A stretch of DNA of 64,000 nt, taken from positions 1 to 64,000 of the forward strand of contig SVOY01000004.1 in NCBI GenBank assembly GCA_015066105.1. Reading direction: 5' to 3'. How positions within the stretch are numbered: the stretch's first letter is position 1; each line of letters opens with the position of its first letter. Positions 33,796-41,730 of the stretch are shown piece after piece. The DNA comes from Oscillospiraceae bacterium. GTDB lineage: Bacteria > Bacillota > Clostridia > Oscillospirales > Acutalibacteraceae. The notes under the pieces were generated by a model, which was not told the DNA's origin, did not search any database, and worked only from the letters and a program-made list of their open reading frames with translations. The translations under genes and the position numbers were made by a program.

Positions 33796-34299
33796 TTACA
33801 GACTTTCAGAAAAAATCTTCAAATTGTCCCACAAAAGCTTTTCCGAGTGTGACAGCTTACCCTCAAAATCCTTGTAATGCCTTGCACCGAGCCTGCGGTA
33901 AAGGCCGCCCGCCTTGTCGTTGCCCCTGACAATGCAGATGCTCATTTTTTCAAATCCGCTTTCAAGGGCATATCTGCCTACAGCTTTTATAAGTGCCGTA
34001 CCGACACCCCTTCCCCTTGCTTTTTGGCACACATGAAGGGAGTCAAGATACCACACATCGGTCAATTCCTCATCGGGCATTGAAGCCGCAAAGCCGAGAA
34101 AAAACCCGTCAGCCTCGGCAACCCACACACGGTTGCTTTTGTCGGCAATATAAGCCTGCCACTTGCTTTCGGCATAGGCTTCTGTAAGATTTTCAAAATA
34201 TTCGGCAGGAAGAAGATTTTTGTAGGTTGCTCTGTGATTGTTAACATAAAGCGAGGCTATGCTTTTTATATCCCTTTCATTTGCGGGCCTTATCTTCAT
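33796..34299 (-). CDS. GNAT-family N-acetyltransferase
   Basis: This 167-aa protein starts at the ATG at 34299 (MKIRPANERDIKSI), behind GAGGGTG. It has the typical GNAT parts: IRPANERDI at the N-terminus, YLDSLHVCQKARGRGVGTAL with the acetyl-CoA loop (about 86-105), and the C-terminal AGGLYRRLGARHYKDFEGKL. It overlaps the 3' end of the CPBP protease gene by 23 bases. The substrate is unknown. Confidence 0.9.
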   Translation of the reverse strand: MKIRPANERDIKSIASLYVNNHRATYKNLLPAEYFENLTEAYAESKWQAYIADKSNRVWVAEADGFFLGFAASMPDEELTDVWYLDSLHVCQKARGRGVGTALIKAVGRYALESGFEKMSICIVRGNDKAGGLYRRLGARHYKDFEGKLSHSEKLLWDNLKIFSESL

Positions 34300-35026
34300 T
34301 TGCTTCACCCTCTTTCATCTTCATCAGATATAAGCCGTAGGCAAGGCTTACAGCCGTAATAAATATGCAGGAAATTATTCTGTCCTTATCCGTAATGCCG
34401 CTCTCGTCAGCAAAAGCACTCAGAGCGTTGAAAACGCCGTGGAAAGCAACGGGCACAATAAGGCTTTTTGTTTTTAAATAAAGCATAACCAGCATAAAGC
34501 CCGTTGCACAAGCGTAAATTATCTGAAGCAAATTCGGCAAAAGCTCTGCGCCCGAGCCGTTGAAAAGATTTATTATGTGCCCCATACCGAAGGTAAGGGC
34601 AGAGACAATAACGGCTGATTTAAGATTATCCTTTTTCATTGCATTGAAAAGAAGTCCGCGGAAAATTATCTCCTCAAGAAAGCCGACAAAAAGCATTGTA
34701 AGAATATAAAGCACCGTTTCGGCCGCGGAAAAATTAAGGGCAACGCCGTGCCACAGATTGACAGTGAGAAGCATAAGCAGCGGCATATAAAAAAGCAGCT
34801 TTGACGCAGGTGCCTGCGCCCTGCAAAGACCGTATTTAAGATTAAGTCCGTTCTTTTTTATAAACAGAAGCAAAGCCGCCGAAAGCAGCAGGGAAACGGG
34901 AAGGGTGACAGCCTTTTCTGTTCCCGCACTTTGGGAAAGACTGTCGCCGACACTCATAAGCACGCAGTAAATTCCAATCCATAAAAGCGCAAAGCCGAGC
35001 TCACTTTTCTGATAAAGCTTTTTCAT
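34277..35026 (-). CDS. CPBP-family intramembrane metalloprotease
   Basis: This 249-aa protein has about eight hydrophobic segments. The Abi/CPBP motifs are GFLEEIIFRGLLFNA (about 114-128, catalytic Glu pair and Arg), LTFGMGHI (about 143-150) and FHGVFNAL (about 195-202). Family members include CAAX-type proteases and bacteriocin-immunity proteins. Nothing nearby suggests a bacteriocin. It is followed by an overlapping acetyltransferase gene. Confidence 0.88.
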   Translation of the reverse strand: MKKLYQKSELGFALLWIGIYCVLMSVGDSLSQSAGTEKAVTLPVSLLLSAALLLFIKKNGLNLKYGLCRAQAPASKLLFYMPLLMLLTVNLWHGVALNFSAAETVLYILTMLFVGFLEEIIFRGLLFNAMKKDNLKSAVIVSALTFGMGHIINLFNGSGAELLPNLLQIIYACATGFMLVMLYLKTKSLIVPVAFHGVFNALSAFADESGITDKDRIISCIFITAVSLAYGLYLMKMKEGEANEDKARK

Positions 35027-35143
35027 TTTGTCACCCCTGACTTCTTGTTTTGTTTTATTATACCACAGCCTACTCCCCTTGGCAAGAAAACAAAATACAC
35101 AAGCCCTTGGCCCTCACTCCTTTGCTCTTGTTCCCTTTCACTC

Positions 35144-35184
35144 GGCCCTCGGCCCTTACTACTTGCTACTCACTACTTACTACT
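35144..35184 (+). repeat. Heptanucleotide tract (CCTCGGC then TTACTAC)
   Basis: Two CCTCGGC-type units run into four TTACTAC-type units (TTACTAC, TTGCTAC, TCACTAC, TTACTAC). They directly precede a hairpin GCACAC...GTGTGC (35191-35218). Confidence 0.7.
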
Positions 35185-35234
35185 AAAAAAAGCACACCCC
35201 CGATTTCTCGGAAGTGTGCAATAAGCGATAAAGC

Positions 35235-35410
35235 AATTATCTCTTTGAGAAGCTGTCGCGGCGTTAATAAAATGCTCCGGGGGAGCATTTTTAGCCGCGA
35301 CCGCAGGAGCTATGCTCCGAGGACCCGAAGTTCTCAAAGAAAAAAAAACTCCCCTGCAAAGCAGAGGAGTCTGATAAAATCCCATTCGGGATAAATTATC
35401 TCTTTGAGAA
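35235..35410 (-). repeat. Direct repeat of the rpsI 3' end around a structured insert
   Basis: A 17-base sequence that contains the rpsI stop codon and last codons (35394-35410) occurs again, exactly, at 35235-35251, and its core also in inverted form at 35330-35340. The 142-base insert contains the rpsI terminator and a nested cruciform (GTCGCGGC 35255-35262 with GCCGCGAC 35294-35301; ATGCTCC with GGAGCAT inside). It resembles the duplicated tRNA-Arg 3' end at 7928-8177. Confidence 0.75.
35349..35370 (-). terminator. Terminator of rplM-rpsI
   Basis: ACTCCCCTGC/GCAGAGGAGT stem followed on the minus strand by a run of nine or more T residues. Confidence 0.85.
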
Positions 35411-35794
35411 CTGAGGTGCACGACGTGCGCCCTTGAGACCGTACTTCTTTCTTTCCTTCATTCTGGGGTCACGAGTGAGGAAGCCTGCCTTCTTGAGAGC
35501 GGGACGAAGTTCCTCGTCATACTGAAGAAGAGCTCTTGAAAGACCGTGACGGATGGCACCTGCCTGGCCTGTTACGCCACCGCCTGTTACGCGGCAAACG
35601 ATGTCAAACTTCTCAGTTGTACCTGTGAGATTGAGAGGCTGACGAACGATGAGCTTAAGTGTTTCAAGACCGAAATAATCGTCGATATCTCTGTCGTTGA
35701 TGATGATTTTACCTGTACCTGCATATACACGTACTCTTGCGATTGACTTCTTTCTGCGGCCTGTGCCGTAGAAGAACGGTGTTGTTTCGTACAT
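35396..35794 (-). CDS. rpsI: 30S ribosomal protein S9
   Basis: This 132-aa protein carries the S9 signatures: [20 protein letters not shown] (11-30), a central [20 protein letters not shown] (about 71-90) and the basic C-terminal tail ending FSKR that reaches the ribosomal P site. GGGAGG is a strong ribosome binding site. It follows rplM by 20 bases, the usual order. Confidence 0.97.
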   Translation of the reverse strand: MYETTPFFYGTGRRKKSIARVRVYAGTGKIIINDRDIDDYFGLETLKLIVRQPLNLTGTTEKFDIVCRVTGGGVTGQAGAIRHGLSRALLQYDEELRPALKKAGFLTRDPRMKERKKYGLKGARRAPQFSKR

Positions 35795-35814
35795 TTACTT
35801 TTCCTCCCTTTCTA

Positions 35815-36243
35815 TTAAAGTTCAACTGCTTCGGGCTTCTGAGCTGCGTGTGCGTGTTCAGCACCTGCATATACGCGAAGTCTTGTGAGAGCGTTGCGGC
35901 CGATTACTGTGTCGGGAATCATACCCTTAACAGCCTTGGTCATTGCGAATTCAGGCTTCTCCTTCATGAGGGTTGAATACTTAACCTTCTTCATGTTGCC
36001 GATATAGCCTGTGTGATGATAGTACATTTTCTGGTCGAGCTTCTTACCGGTGAGAACAACCTTATCAGCGTTGATGATGATAACGTGGTCACCGCAATCA
36101 GCGTGGGGTGCGAATGTTGCCTTGTGCTTACCGCGAAGAAGAACTGCGGCCTTTGCTGCAACTGCACCGAGAGTCTTACCTTCGGCGTCGATTACATACC
36201 ACTTACGTGTGATGTCGCCGGCTTTGGGCATATAAGTTGACAT
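35815..36243 (-). CDS. rplM: 50S ribosomal protein L13
   Basis: This 142-aa protein has the L13 landmarks: KWYVIDAEGKTLGAVAAKAA (about 14-33), the GDHVIIINADKVVLTGKK segment (about 46-63), and YHHTGYIGNMKKVKY. It is co-transcribed with rpsI from a strong promoter immediately upstream. Confidence 0.97.
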   Translation of the reverse strand: MSTYMPKAGDITRKWYVIDAEGKTLGAVAAKAAVLLRGKHKATFAPHADCGDHVIIINADKVVLTGKKLDQKMYYHHTGYIGNMKKVKYSTLMKEKPEFAMTKAVKGMIPDTVIGRNALTRLRVYAGAEHAHAAQKPEAVEL

Positions 36244-36288
36244 ATGCGTTTACCTCCAAAAATATTTCTTTTCTTGATTTGCCCGCAT

Positions 36289-36317
36289 ATCTTACCACAA
36301 AGCAAAGGCCTTGTCAA
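36289..36317 (-). promoter_or_regulatory. Promoter of rplM-rpsI
   Basis: TTGACA (36312-36317) and TAAGAT (36289-36294) on the minus strand, 17-base spacing. The leader to the ATG is about 40 bases. Confidence 0.8.
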
Positions 36318-36433
36318 CACCTTTTTTTAAAAAAATTATATGATAAATTGTTTTCTTCGTTTTTCTCTTGTTTTCTTCTGTTTTTATGTGATTTGCTCAC
36401 TTGCGATTTTTTGAAAATTTTGCAAAAATCGCC

Positions 36434-37768
36434 TTATTTTGTCAAAACGCCACCGTCAGAGTAAAGAAGAATGAGAATGTCCCGTTGCTCGGCGGTGTAA
36501 GCATCAAGGTAAACCAGCACCTCCTGACCCTCGCCGTCCTTGCAGTGAAGCTCATAGCAAAGGGCCTCCTTGCCCGTATCAAGGGGAATAAAGGCCGGCT
36601 GAGCGTCAATAAGCGTCAGTGCGGGCGAAAGCCTTTCTGCAACCTCTTTTTCAGTGAGGGGTGTTTTGCTTACCCTTCTGTTTTTGTGTGAGAGAAGAAA
36701 GGATGTTGCATCAAGGGCAACAGCCTTACCCGAATCAAGGCTGACGCTTACCTTTATAAGGTCGCCGTAGCAGATTACGCCCTCATCCTCATAGGCATAA
36801 TTAACGGTGCAGATTCCGTCATATATGCTGTAATAGCTGCTTTTCATATTTTCATAGCCCAGCTTCTGCAGAAATTCCGCGCCGCGCTTCACTGCCTCCT
36901 TGGCGCTTATTGTCTCCTCAAGGGCATAGGTATCACTGAGCACCGAGCAGATGCAGCCGCCTTTTTTTGTTACGGTAATATCCGTTTTACCCTTTGAAAA
37001 GCTGTAAAGTTCAAGGCTGCCGTTGATATCCTCCTCCCTTTTCAGGCTGCCCTTGCTTATACCCAGAAACTCTTCAATTTTACTTGCCGCCTCCTCAGCG
37101 GTCACTTCGTTTTTCTCCTTTAAAAAATCCGACCTTACGGCGGCAATATTATCGGCAAAGGGGCCGTCATAAACAAGGGTGGGATAGTCCGAAAGTGACT
37201 GCGCCGTGTCGTATACCCTTTTGTAAAAATCACCGTCGGGAGCATCGGTCTTGTTTTCAAGGTTACCAAGAGCATCAGAAAATGAAACATCCGTATTGTA
37301 ATAGTCAACGCAGATTTCGTTCATCCCCTCAGAAAGCTCAGAGGCATAGCCGTAAAGCTCCTGAAGAGCCTTTATCCCCTCTTCACTCACCTGACCCTCA
37401 CCCTCTGCAAGTGAAAGCGTATAGTTGCCCACCTGGGAAAGAAACTTAAAAAGCTCGTCGGCAATCTCTCTGTCGGGCGAAAGCAGACTCAGGCTCTCCT
37501 TGGCGGCCGCCGCCTGACGGCAAAGCTCGTTGCCCGCCTTTGAAAGCGCCTTTTTGTCGGCACTGTAGATGCTTTTTTTAAGGCTTACGCTTATGCTGTC
37601 AAGGCTCTCGCAAAGGGAGCTTACCGCCTTTTCGTTAACCGTTCTTTCGCGCTGCCTGTAGCTGTTGCCCGCAAAGGCAAAATACATTGATGCGCCGGCA
37701 AGAATAAGGCACACAATGCAAAGAAAGCCGATGATTTTTCCCTGCTGCCTTTCCTTTAAGTTTTCCAT
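36434..37768 (-). CDS. ypeB: Germination protein YpeB
   Basis: The start at 37768 (MENLKERQQGK) has GAGGAGG upstream; the long upstream frame is not coding. The 444-aa protein has an N-terminal membrane helix (about 13-33), a helical middle region and a C-terminal part made of PepSY-like repeats: AAKIEEFLGI near 215, then SAKEAVKRGAEFLQKLGYEN and TEKEVAERLSP. YpeB is a spore protein needed to localise the cortex-lytic enzyme SleB. The usual neighbour sleB is absent here, so it must be elsewhere or lost. No clear sporulation-sigma promoter could be fixed. Confidence 0.9.
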   Translation of the reverse strand: MENLKERQQGKIIGFLCIVCLILAGASMYFAFAGNSYRQRERTVNEKAVSSLCESLDSISVSLKKSIYSADKKALSKAGNELCRQAAAAKESLSLLSPDREIADELFKFLSQVGNYTLSLAEGEGQVSEEGIKALQELYGYASELSEGMNEICVDYYNTDVSFSDALGNLENKTDAPDGDFYKRVYDTAQSLSDYPTLVYDGPFADNIAAVRSDFLKEKNEVTAEEAASKIEEFLGISKGSLKREEDINGSLELYSFSKGKTDITVTKKGGCICSVLSDTYALEETISAKEAVKRGAEFLQKLGYENMKSSYYSIYDGICTVNYAYEDEGVICYGDLIKVSVSLDSGKAVALDATSFLLSHKNRRVSKTPLTEKEVAERLSPALTLIDAQPAFIPLDTGKEALCYELHCKDGEGQEVLVYLDAYTAEQRDILILLYSDGGVLTK

Positions 37769-37892
37769 AAATTGTCCTCCTCTTTTCCCGACGGCCGCGG
37801 CCTCGGGAATTTTTAAGTAATTTTGAGTAATTTTTACTAAAATTAGTTTGTCAAAGGGGGCTAAAAATATCCCTGTTTTTTTCAAAGTATCA

Positions 37893-37921
37893 TTGCACAT
37901 TTTCTTTATATATAGTATAAT
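37893..37921 (+). promoter_or_regulatory. Promoter of the cysteine desulfurase gene
   Basis: TTGCAC (37893-37898), 17-base spacer, TATAAT (37916-37921), about 35 bases before the ATG. Confidence 0.7.
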
Positions 37922-37957
37922 ATATTTAATTATGATAAAATGAGGAGGTATGCCTGT

Positions 37958-39085
37958 ATGGAAGCTTATCTTGACAACAGCGCCACCACTCCCCTTTGCA
38001 AAAGCGCAAGGGACGAAATGGTGAACGCAATAGAAAATATATGGGGCAATCCGTCCTCTCTTCACGAAAAGGGCATTGAAGCAGACCTGCTTCTGAAAAA
38101 CGCAAGAAAGACCCTTGCGGCTCTTCTCTCCTGCACGGAAAAGGAAATAATTTTCACCTCGGGTGGCACAGAAGGCAACAACCTTGCCGTTTTCGGTGCG
38201 GCCCACGCAGGCAGGCGAAGGGGCAACCGAATTATCACCTCGGCCGTTGAGCACCCGAGCGTGTCAAAGGCCTTTGACCGTCTTGAAGGCGAGGGCTTTG
38301 AGGTTATAAGAATCCCGACGGACAAAAAAGGCCTTGTTGACCTTACGGCTCTTGAAAACGCCGTAAATGAAAAAACGGTGCTTATCAGCATTATGGCAGT
38401 CAACAACGAGGTCGGCACCGTTGAGCCCTTTGAGGAATTATCAAAAATTGCAAAGTGCAAGGGCTCACCCGCCCTCATTCACGTTGACGCGGTGCAGGCC
38501 TTCGGCAAAATTCCCCTCACGCCGAAAAAGTGGGGCATTGACCTTATGACCGTAAGCTCACACAAAATCCACGGCCCCAAGGGCGTCGGTGCTGTTTTTG
38601 TAAAAGAGGGCACAAGGCTTTCACCCGTTGCCGCAGGCGGCGGACAGGAAAGAGATATCCGCCCGGGCACGGAGCCTATGCCTGCAATAGCCGGCTTTAC
38701 GGGTGCAATGAAGGAGCTTAAAATAAAGAACAGCCTTGCAGGGCTTACAGAGCTTCGCGACTATCTTGTGTCAGAGCTTGAAAAAAGAGATTTTGTAACA
38801 ATAAACTCACCCGAAAACGCTCTGCCCTATATCGTCAACCTTTCACTCAAAGGCTTAAGGAGCGAAACGGTGCTCAATCTGCTTTCAGATATGGAAATTT
38901 ACATTTCCTCGGGCTCAGCCTGCTCAAAGGGGCACAAAAGCCCGGTGCTGACGGCCATGGGACTTGATGACAGCATTATCGACTCCTCACTTCGCGTGAG
39001 TATGTCGCGCTTTACAACAAGGCAGCAGCTTGATTATTTCCTTCAGGGCATTGATACGGCGCAGAAGGTAATAAGGAAGAAATGA
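37958..39085 (+). CDS. Cysteine desulfurase (NifS/IscS type)
   Basis: The start at 37958 follows GAGGAGG. The 375-aa PLP enzyme removes sulfur from cysteine. Signatures: YLDNSATTPL (4-13), the PLP-lysine in SSHKIHGPKGVG (about 197-208), HVDAVQAFGK (about 174-183) and the active-site Cys in SSGSACSKGHKSPV (about 318-331). The partner gene thiI follows by about 80 bases, so this desulfurase probably supplies persulfide for 4-thiouridine synthesis in tRNA. Confidence 0.93.
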   Translation: MEAYLDNSATTPLCKSARDEMVNAIENIWGNPSSLHEKGIEADLLLKNARKTLAALLSCTEKEIIFTSGGTEGNNLAVFGAAHAGRRRGNRIITSAVEHPSVSKAFDRLEGEGFEVIRIPTDKKGLVDLTALENAVNEKTVLISIMAVNNEVGTVEPFEELSKIAKCKGSPALIHVDAVQAFGKIPLTPKKWGIDLMTVSSHKIHGPKGVGAVFVKEGTRLSPVAAGGGQERDIRPGTEPMPAIAGFTGAMKELKIKNSLAGLTELRDYLVSELEKRDFVTINSPENALPYIVNLSLKGLRSETVLNLLSDMEIYISSGSACSKGHKSPVLTAMGLDDSIIDSSLRVSMSRFTTRQQLDYFLQGIDTAQKVIRKK

Positions 39086-39166
39086 GTCGGCAATAGTAAG
39101 TAGCAAGGGTCAGGGAAATCGGAAATTCCGGAATTTTACATTCTGCATTTATAAAAGAGGTTTATT

Positions 39167-40339
39167 ATGAAAGAAGTTTTACTTATCAAAAACGGTGAAA
39201 TCGCCCTTAAGGGTCTCAACCGTTCAACCTTTGAGGATATACTCGTAAAAAACATACGCCGCAGACTTCTTGCTTCTGTGGGCAAGTTCACCTTCACAAA
39301 GTCACAGTCCACAATCATTGCAGAGGCTAACGATGAGGATGCCGACTTTGAGGCGGCCGTAGAAACGCTTAAGAAAATTTTCGGCATTGCCGCATTTTCA
39401 AGAGCCGCCGTATGCGAAAAGGATTTTGACGAGGTTAAAAGGGTAGCTCTCGATTATCTCGGTGACGAGCTCAGAGCCGTAAAAACCTTCAAGGTCAACG
39501 CAAAAAGAAGCGACAAGAAGTTCCCCATGACCTCACCGGAAATCTGCCGCGAGGTTGGTGCTCACCTTCTTCGCTCAATCCCCTCGCTGAAGGTTGACGT
39601 TCACAACCCCGATATTATCGTAACCGTTGAGGTGCGCGACAAAAACGTATTCATCCACGGCAATCAGATAAAGGGCGCAGGCGGTATGCCCGTCGGCTCG
39701 GCAGGCAGGGTGGCGCTCCTCGTTTCGGGCGGCATCGATTCTCCCGTTGCCGGCTGGATGATGTCCAAAAGAGGCCTGCAGCTTGACGCAATCCACTTTG
39801 CCGCACCGCCCTACACAAGCAAGCGTGCAGAAATGAAGGTGCACGACCTCGTTTCCATCGTTGCAAAATATTCGGGCAGAATAAACTTTGCCGTTGTCAA
39901 CTTCACGGAAATTCAGGAAGCAATAAAGGAGCACTGCCCCGAGGAGCTTTTTACAATCATTATGAGAAGACTTATGATGAAAATTGCGGTCCGCCTTGCA
40001 GAAAAGGACGGCTGCGGTGCCCTTGTAACCGGCGAGAGCCTCGGTCAGGTTGCCTCTCAGACTCTCGGCGCCATTGCCTGCACCGATGCGGCAGTTGATA
40101 TGCCCGTTTTCCGTCCCCTCATAGGTATGGACAAGGATGAAATTATCACAATCTCCCGTGCTATCGGAGCCTTTGAAACCTCCATTCTCCCCTATGAGGA
40201 TTGCTGCACCGTGTTCACACCCAAGCACCCGAGAACAAGACCCACTTTAAGGCTCATTGAAGAAGCTGAGGGCGCCTTTGATTTTTCAGAGATGATAGAC
40301 AGAGCGGTGGAAAACGTAAAATACGAGTGCGTTGATTAA
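39167..40339 (+). CDS. thiI: tRNA 4-thiouridine synthase ThiI
   Basis: This 390-aa protein adds sulfur to uridine-8 of tRNA. It has an N-terminal ferredoxin-like/THUMP region (about 1-165) and the PP-loop ATPase motif SGGIDSPVAGWM (about 186-197), with the family's GESLGQVASQT (about 287-297) and a Cys-containing YEDCCTVFTPKHP (about 343-355). There is no rhodanese domain, as is common in Firmicutes, so persulfide transfer must differ from the E. coli enzyme. It is transcribed with the upstream NifS-like gene. Confidence 0.95.
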   Translation: MKEVLLIKNGEIALKGLNRSTFEDILVKNIRRRLLASVGKFTFTKSQSTIIAEANDEDADFEAAVETLKKIFGIAAFSRAAVCEKDFDEVKRVALDYLGDELRAVKTFKVNAKRSDKKFPMTSPEICREVGAHLLRSIPSLKVDVHNPDIIVTVEVRDKNVFIHGNQIKGAGGMPVGSAGRVALLVSGGIDSPVAGWMMSKRGLQLDAIHFAAPPYTSKRAEMKVHDLVSIVAKYSGRINFAVVNFTEIQEAIKEHCPEELFTIIMRRLMMKIAVRLAEKDGCGALVTGESLGQVASQTLGAIACTDAAVDMPVFRPLIGMDKDEIITISRAIGAFETSILPYEDCCTVFTPKHPRTRPTLRLIEEAEGAFDFSEMIDRAVENVKYECVD

Positions 40340-40381
40340 AAATATATTCACTTTTTGTTCTCATACTTTTACACATTGAAA

Positions 40382-40390
40382 TGATATAAT
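40382..40390 (+). promoter_or_regulatory. Extended -10 promoter before cinA
   Basis: TGATATAAT matches the extended -10 consensus (TGnTATAAT), about 35 bases upstream of the cinA ATG; no good -35 is visible. Confidence 0.6.
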
Positions 40391-40424
40391 TATTAACTTG
40401 AAAACTGCGGAAAGGAGAGGTCTT

Positions 40425-41729
40425 ATGAACTGTGAGCTTATAAGCGTCGGCACGGAAATACTTTTGGGCGATATCGTAAACACAAACGCTCACTTTCTTT
40501 CACGTCAGCTTGCAGAGCTTGGCATAAATGTGCTTTTTCAGTGCACCGTGGGCGACAACAAAGGCCGTCTTCTTACCGCGCTTGATACAGCCTTCGGCCG
40601 CAGTGACCTTATTATTCTCACGGGCGGTCTCGGCCCCACACCCGACGATATGACAAAAGAGGTGTGCGCCGAATTTATGGGTAAGGAGCTTGTTCTTCAC
40701 GGGCCCTCGCTGAAAAAGATTGAAGACTTTTTCGCACTCAAAAAAATTGCAATGCCCGAAAGCAACAAAAAGCAGGCCCTTATGCCCGAGGCTTCGATAA
40801 TACTCGAAAACGCTAACGGCACCGCGCCCGGCTGCATTATGGAAAAGGACGAAAAGGCCGTTATCATTCTCCCCGGCCCGCCCAAGGAAATGATTCCCAT
40901 GTTCCTTGACGGCGTAAGGCCCTATCTCAAAAAGCTTTCACATGAAACAATCTTCTCTCACAATATACGCACCTTCGGCATAGGTGAAAGTGCAATGACC
41001 GAGCTTGTAAGCGACCTGCTTGAAAGCGAAAACCCCACCGTTGCCCCTTACGCAAAAAACGGCGAGGCCCTTTTAAGAGTAACGGCAAAGGCAGGAAGCA
41101 AGAAAGAGGCAGAGGCTCTGCTGACTCCCCTTATCGGTGAGATAAAAAAACGCCTCGGCTCTTACATCTACGGCATTGACCTTGAAAGCGTTGAAGAAGC
41201 CGCCGTGGCCCTGCTTAAAGAAAAAAAGCTGACCGTTGCCTTTGCGGAATCCTGCACGGGCGGCCTTTGCGCCAAAAGAGTTACGGATATATCGGGAGCC
41301 TCCTCGGTATTTCACTGCGGCGTGGTTTCCTATTCAAACGAAATCAAGCACAAGCTTCTCGGTGTAAGTGAAGAGAGCCTTGAAAAGCACGGTGCCGTGA
41401 GTGCCCTTGTTGCGGCAGAAATGGCTCTTGGCGTAAAAAAGCTGTCGGGTGCTGACTTCGGCGTTTCCGTAACGGGAATGGCTGGCCCCGAAAGCGATGA
41501 CCCCCGCATCCCCGTGGGCACAATTTTTATTGCCGTAACAGACGGCGACAGACTTTATCTCAAAAAGCTCGCCACGGGCCACTCCGGCAAGGATTGCCGA
41601 GACTACAACAAATTTGTAAGCGCATCAAACGCTCTCAACGAGCTTCGCCTTTGCGCTTTAAGCTACCCTGAAAAAAGGTCAGAGGGTACAGATATAAGAG
41701 AATTCACAGGCTCATTCAAGGAGTTATAA
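40425..41729 (+). CDS. cinA: CinA-family protein (nicotinamide-nucleotide amidase/ADP-ribose pyrophosphatase type)
   Basis: This 434-aa protein starts at 40425 behind AAAGGAGAGG. The N-terminal molybdopterin-binding-like (MoCF) domain shows CELISVGTEILLGDIVNTN (3-21), TGGLGPTPDDMTKE (about 73-86) and LPGPPKEMIP (about 152-161). The C-terminal CinA domain has FAESCTGGLCAKRVTDISGA (about 273-292) and GVSVTGMAGPES (about 346-357). CinA proteins repair or recycle pyridine nucleotides and are linked to competence in some bacteria. The next two genes follow without gaps: a sortase, and a protein whose N-terminal half appears to be a degenerate copy of this one. Confidence 0.92.
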   Translation: MNCELISVGTEILLGDIVNTNAHFLSRQLAELGINVLFQCTVGDNKGRLLTALDTAFGRSDLIILTGGLGPTPDDMTKEVCAEFMGKELVLHGPSLKKIEDFFALKKIAMPESNKKQALMPEASIILENANGTAPGCIMEKDEKAVIILPGPPKEMIPMFLDGVRPYLKKLSHETIFSHNIRTFGIGESAMTELVSDLLESENPTVAPYAKNGEALLRVTAKAGSKKEAEALLTPLIGEIKKRLGSYIYGIDLESVEEAAVALLKEKKLTVAFAESCTGGLCAKRVTDISGASSVFHCGVVSYSNEIKHKLLGVSEESLEKHGAVSALVAAEMALGVKKLSGADFGVSVTGMAGPESDDPRIPVGTIFIAVTDGDRLYLKKLATGHSGKDCRDYNKFVSASNALNELRLCALSYPEKRSEGTDIREFTGSFKEL

Positions 41730-41730
41730 A

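Noticed and set aside
39575-40228. 217-codon minus-strand ORF inside thiI
   Set aside because: Fully inside a well-supported ThiI frame on the other strand.
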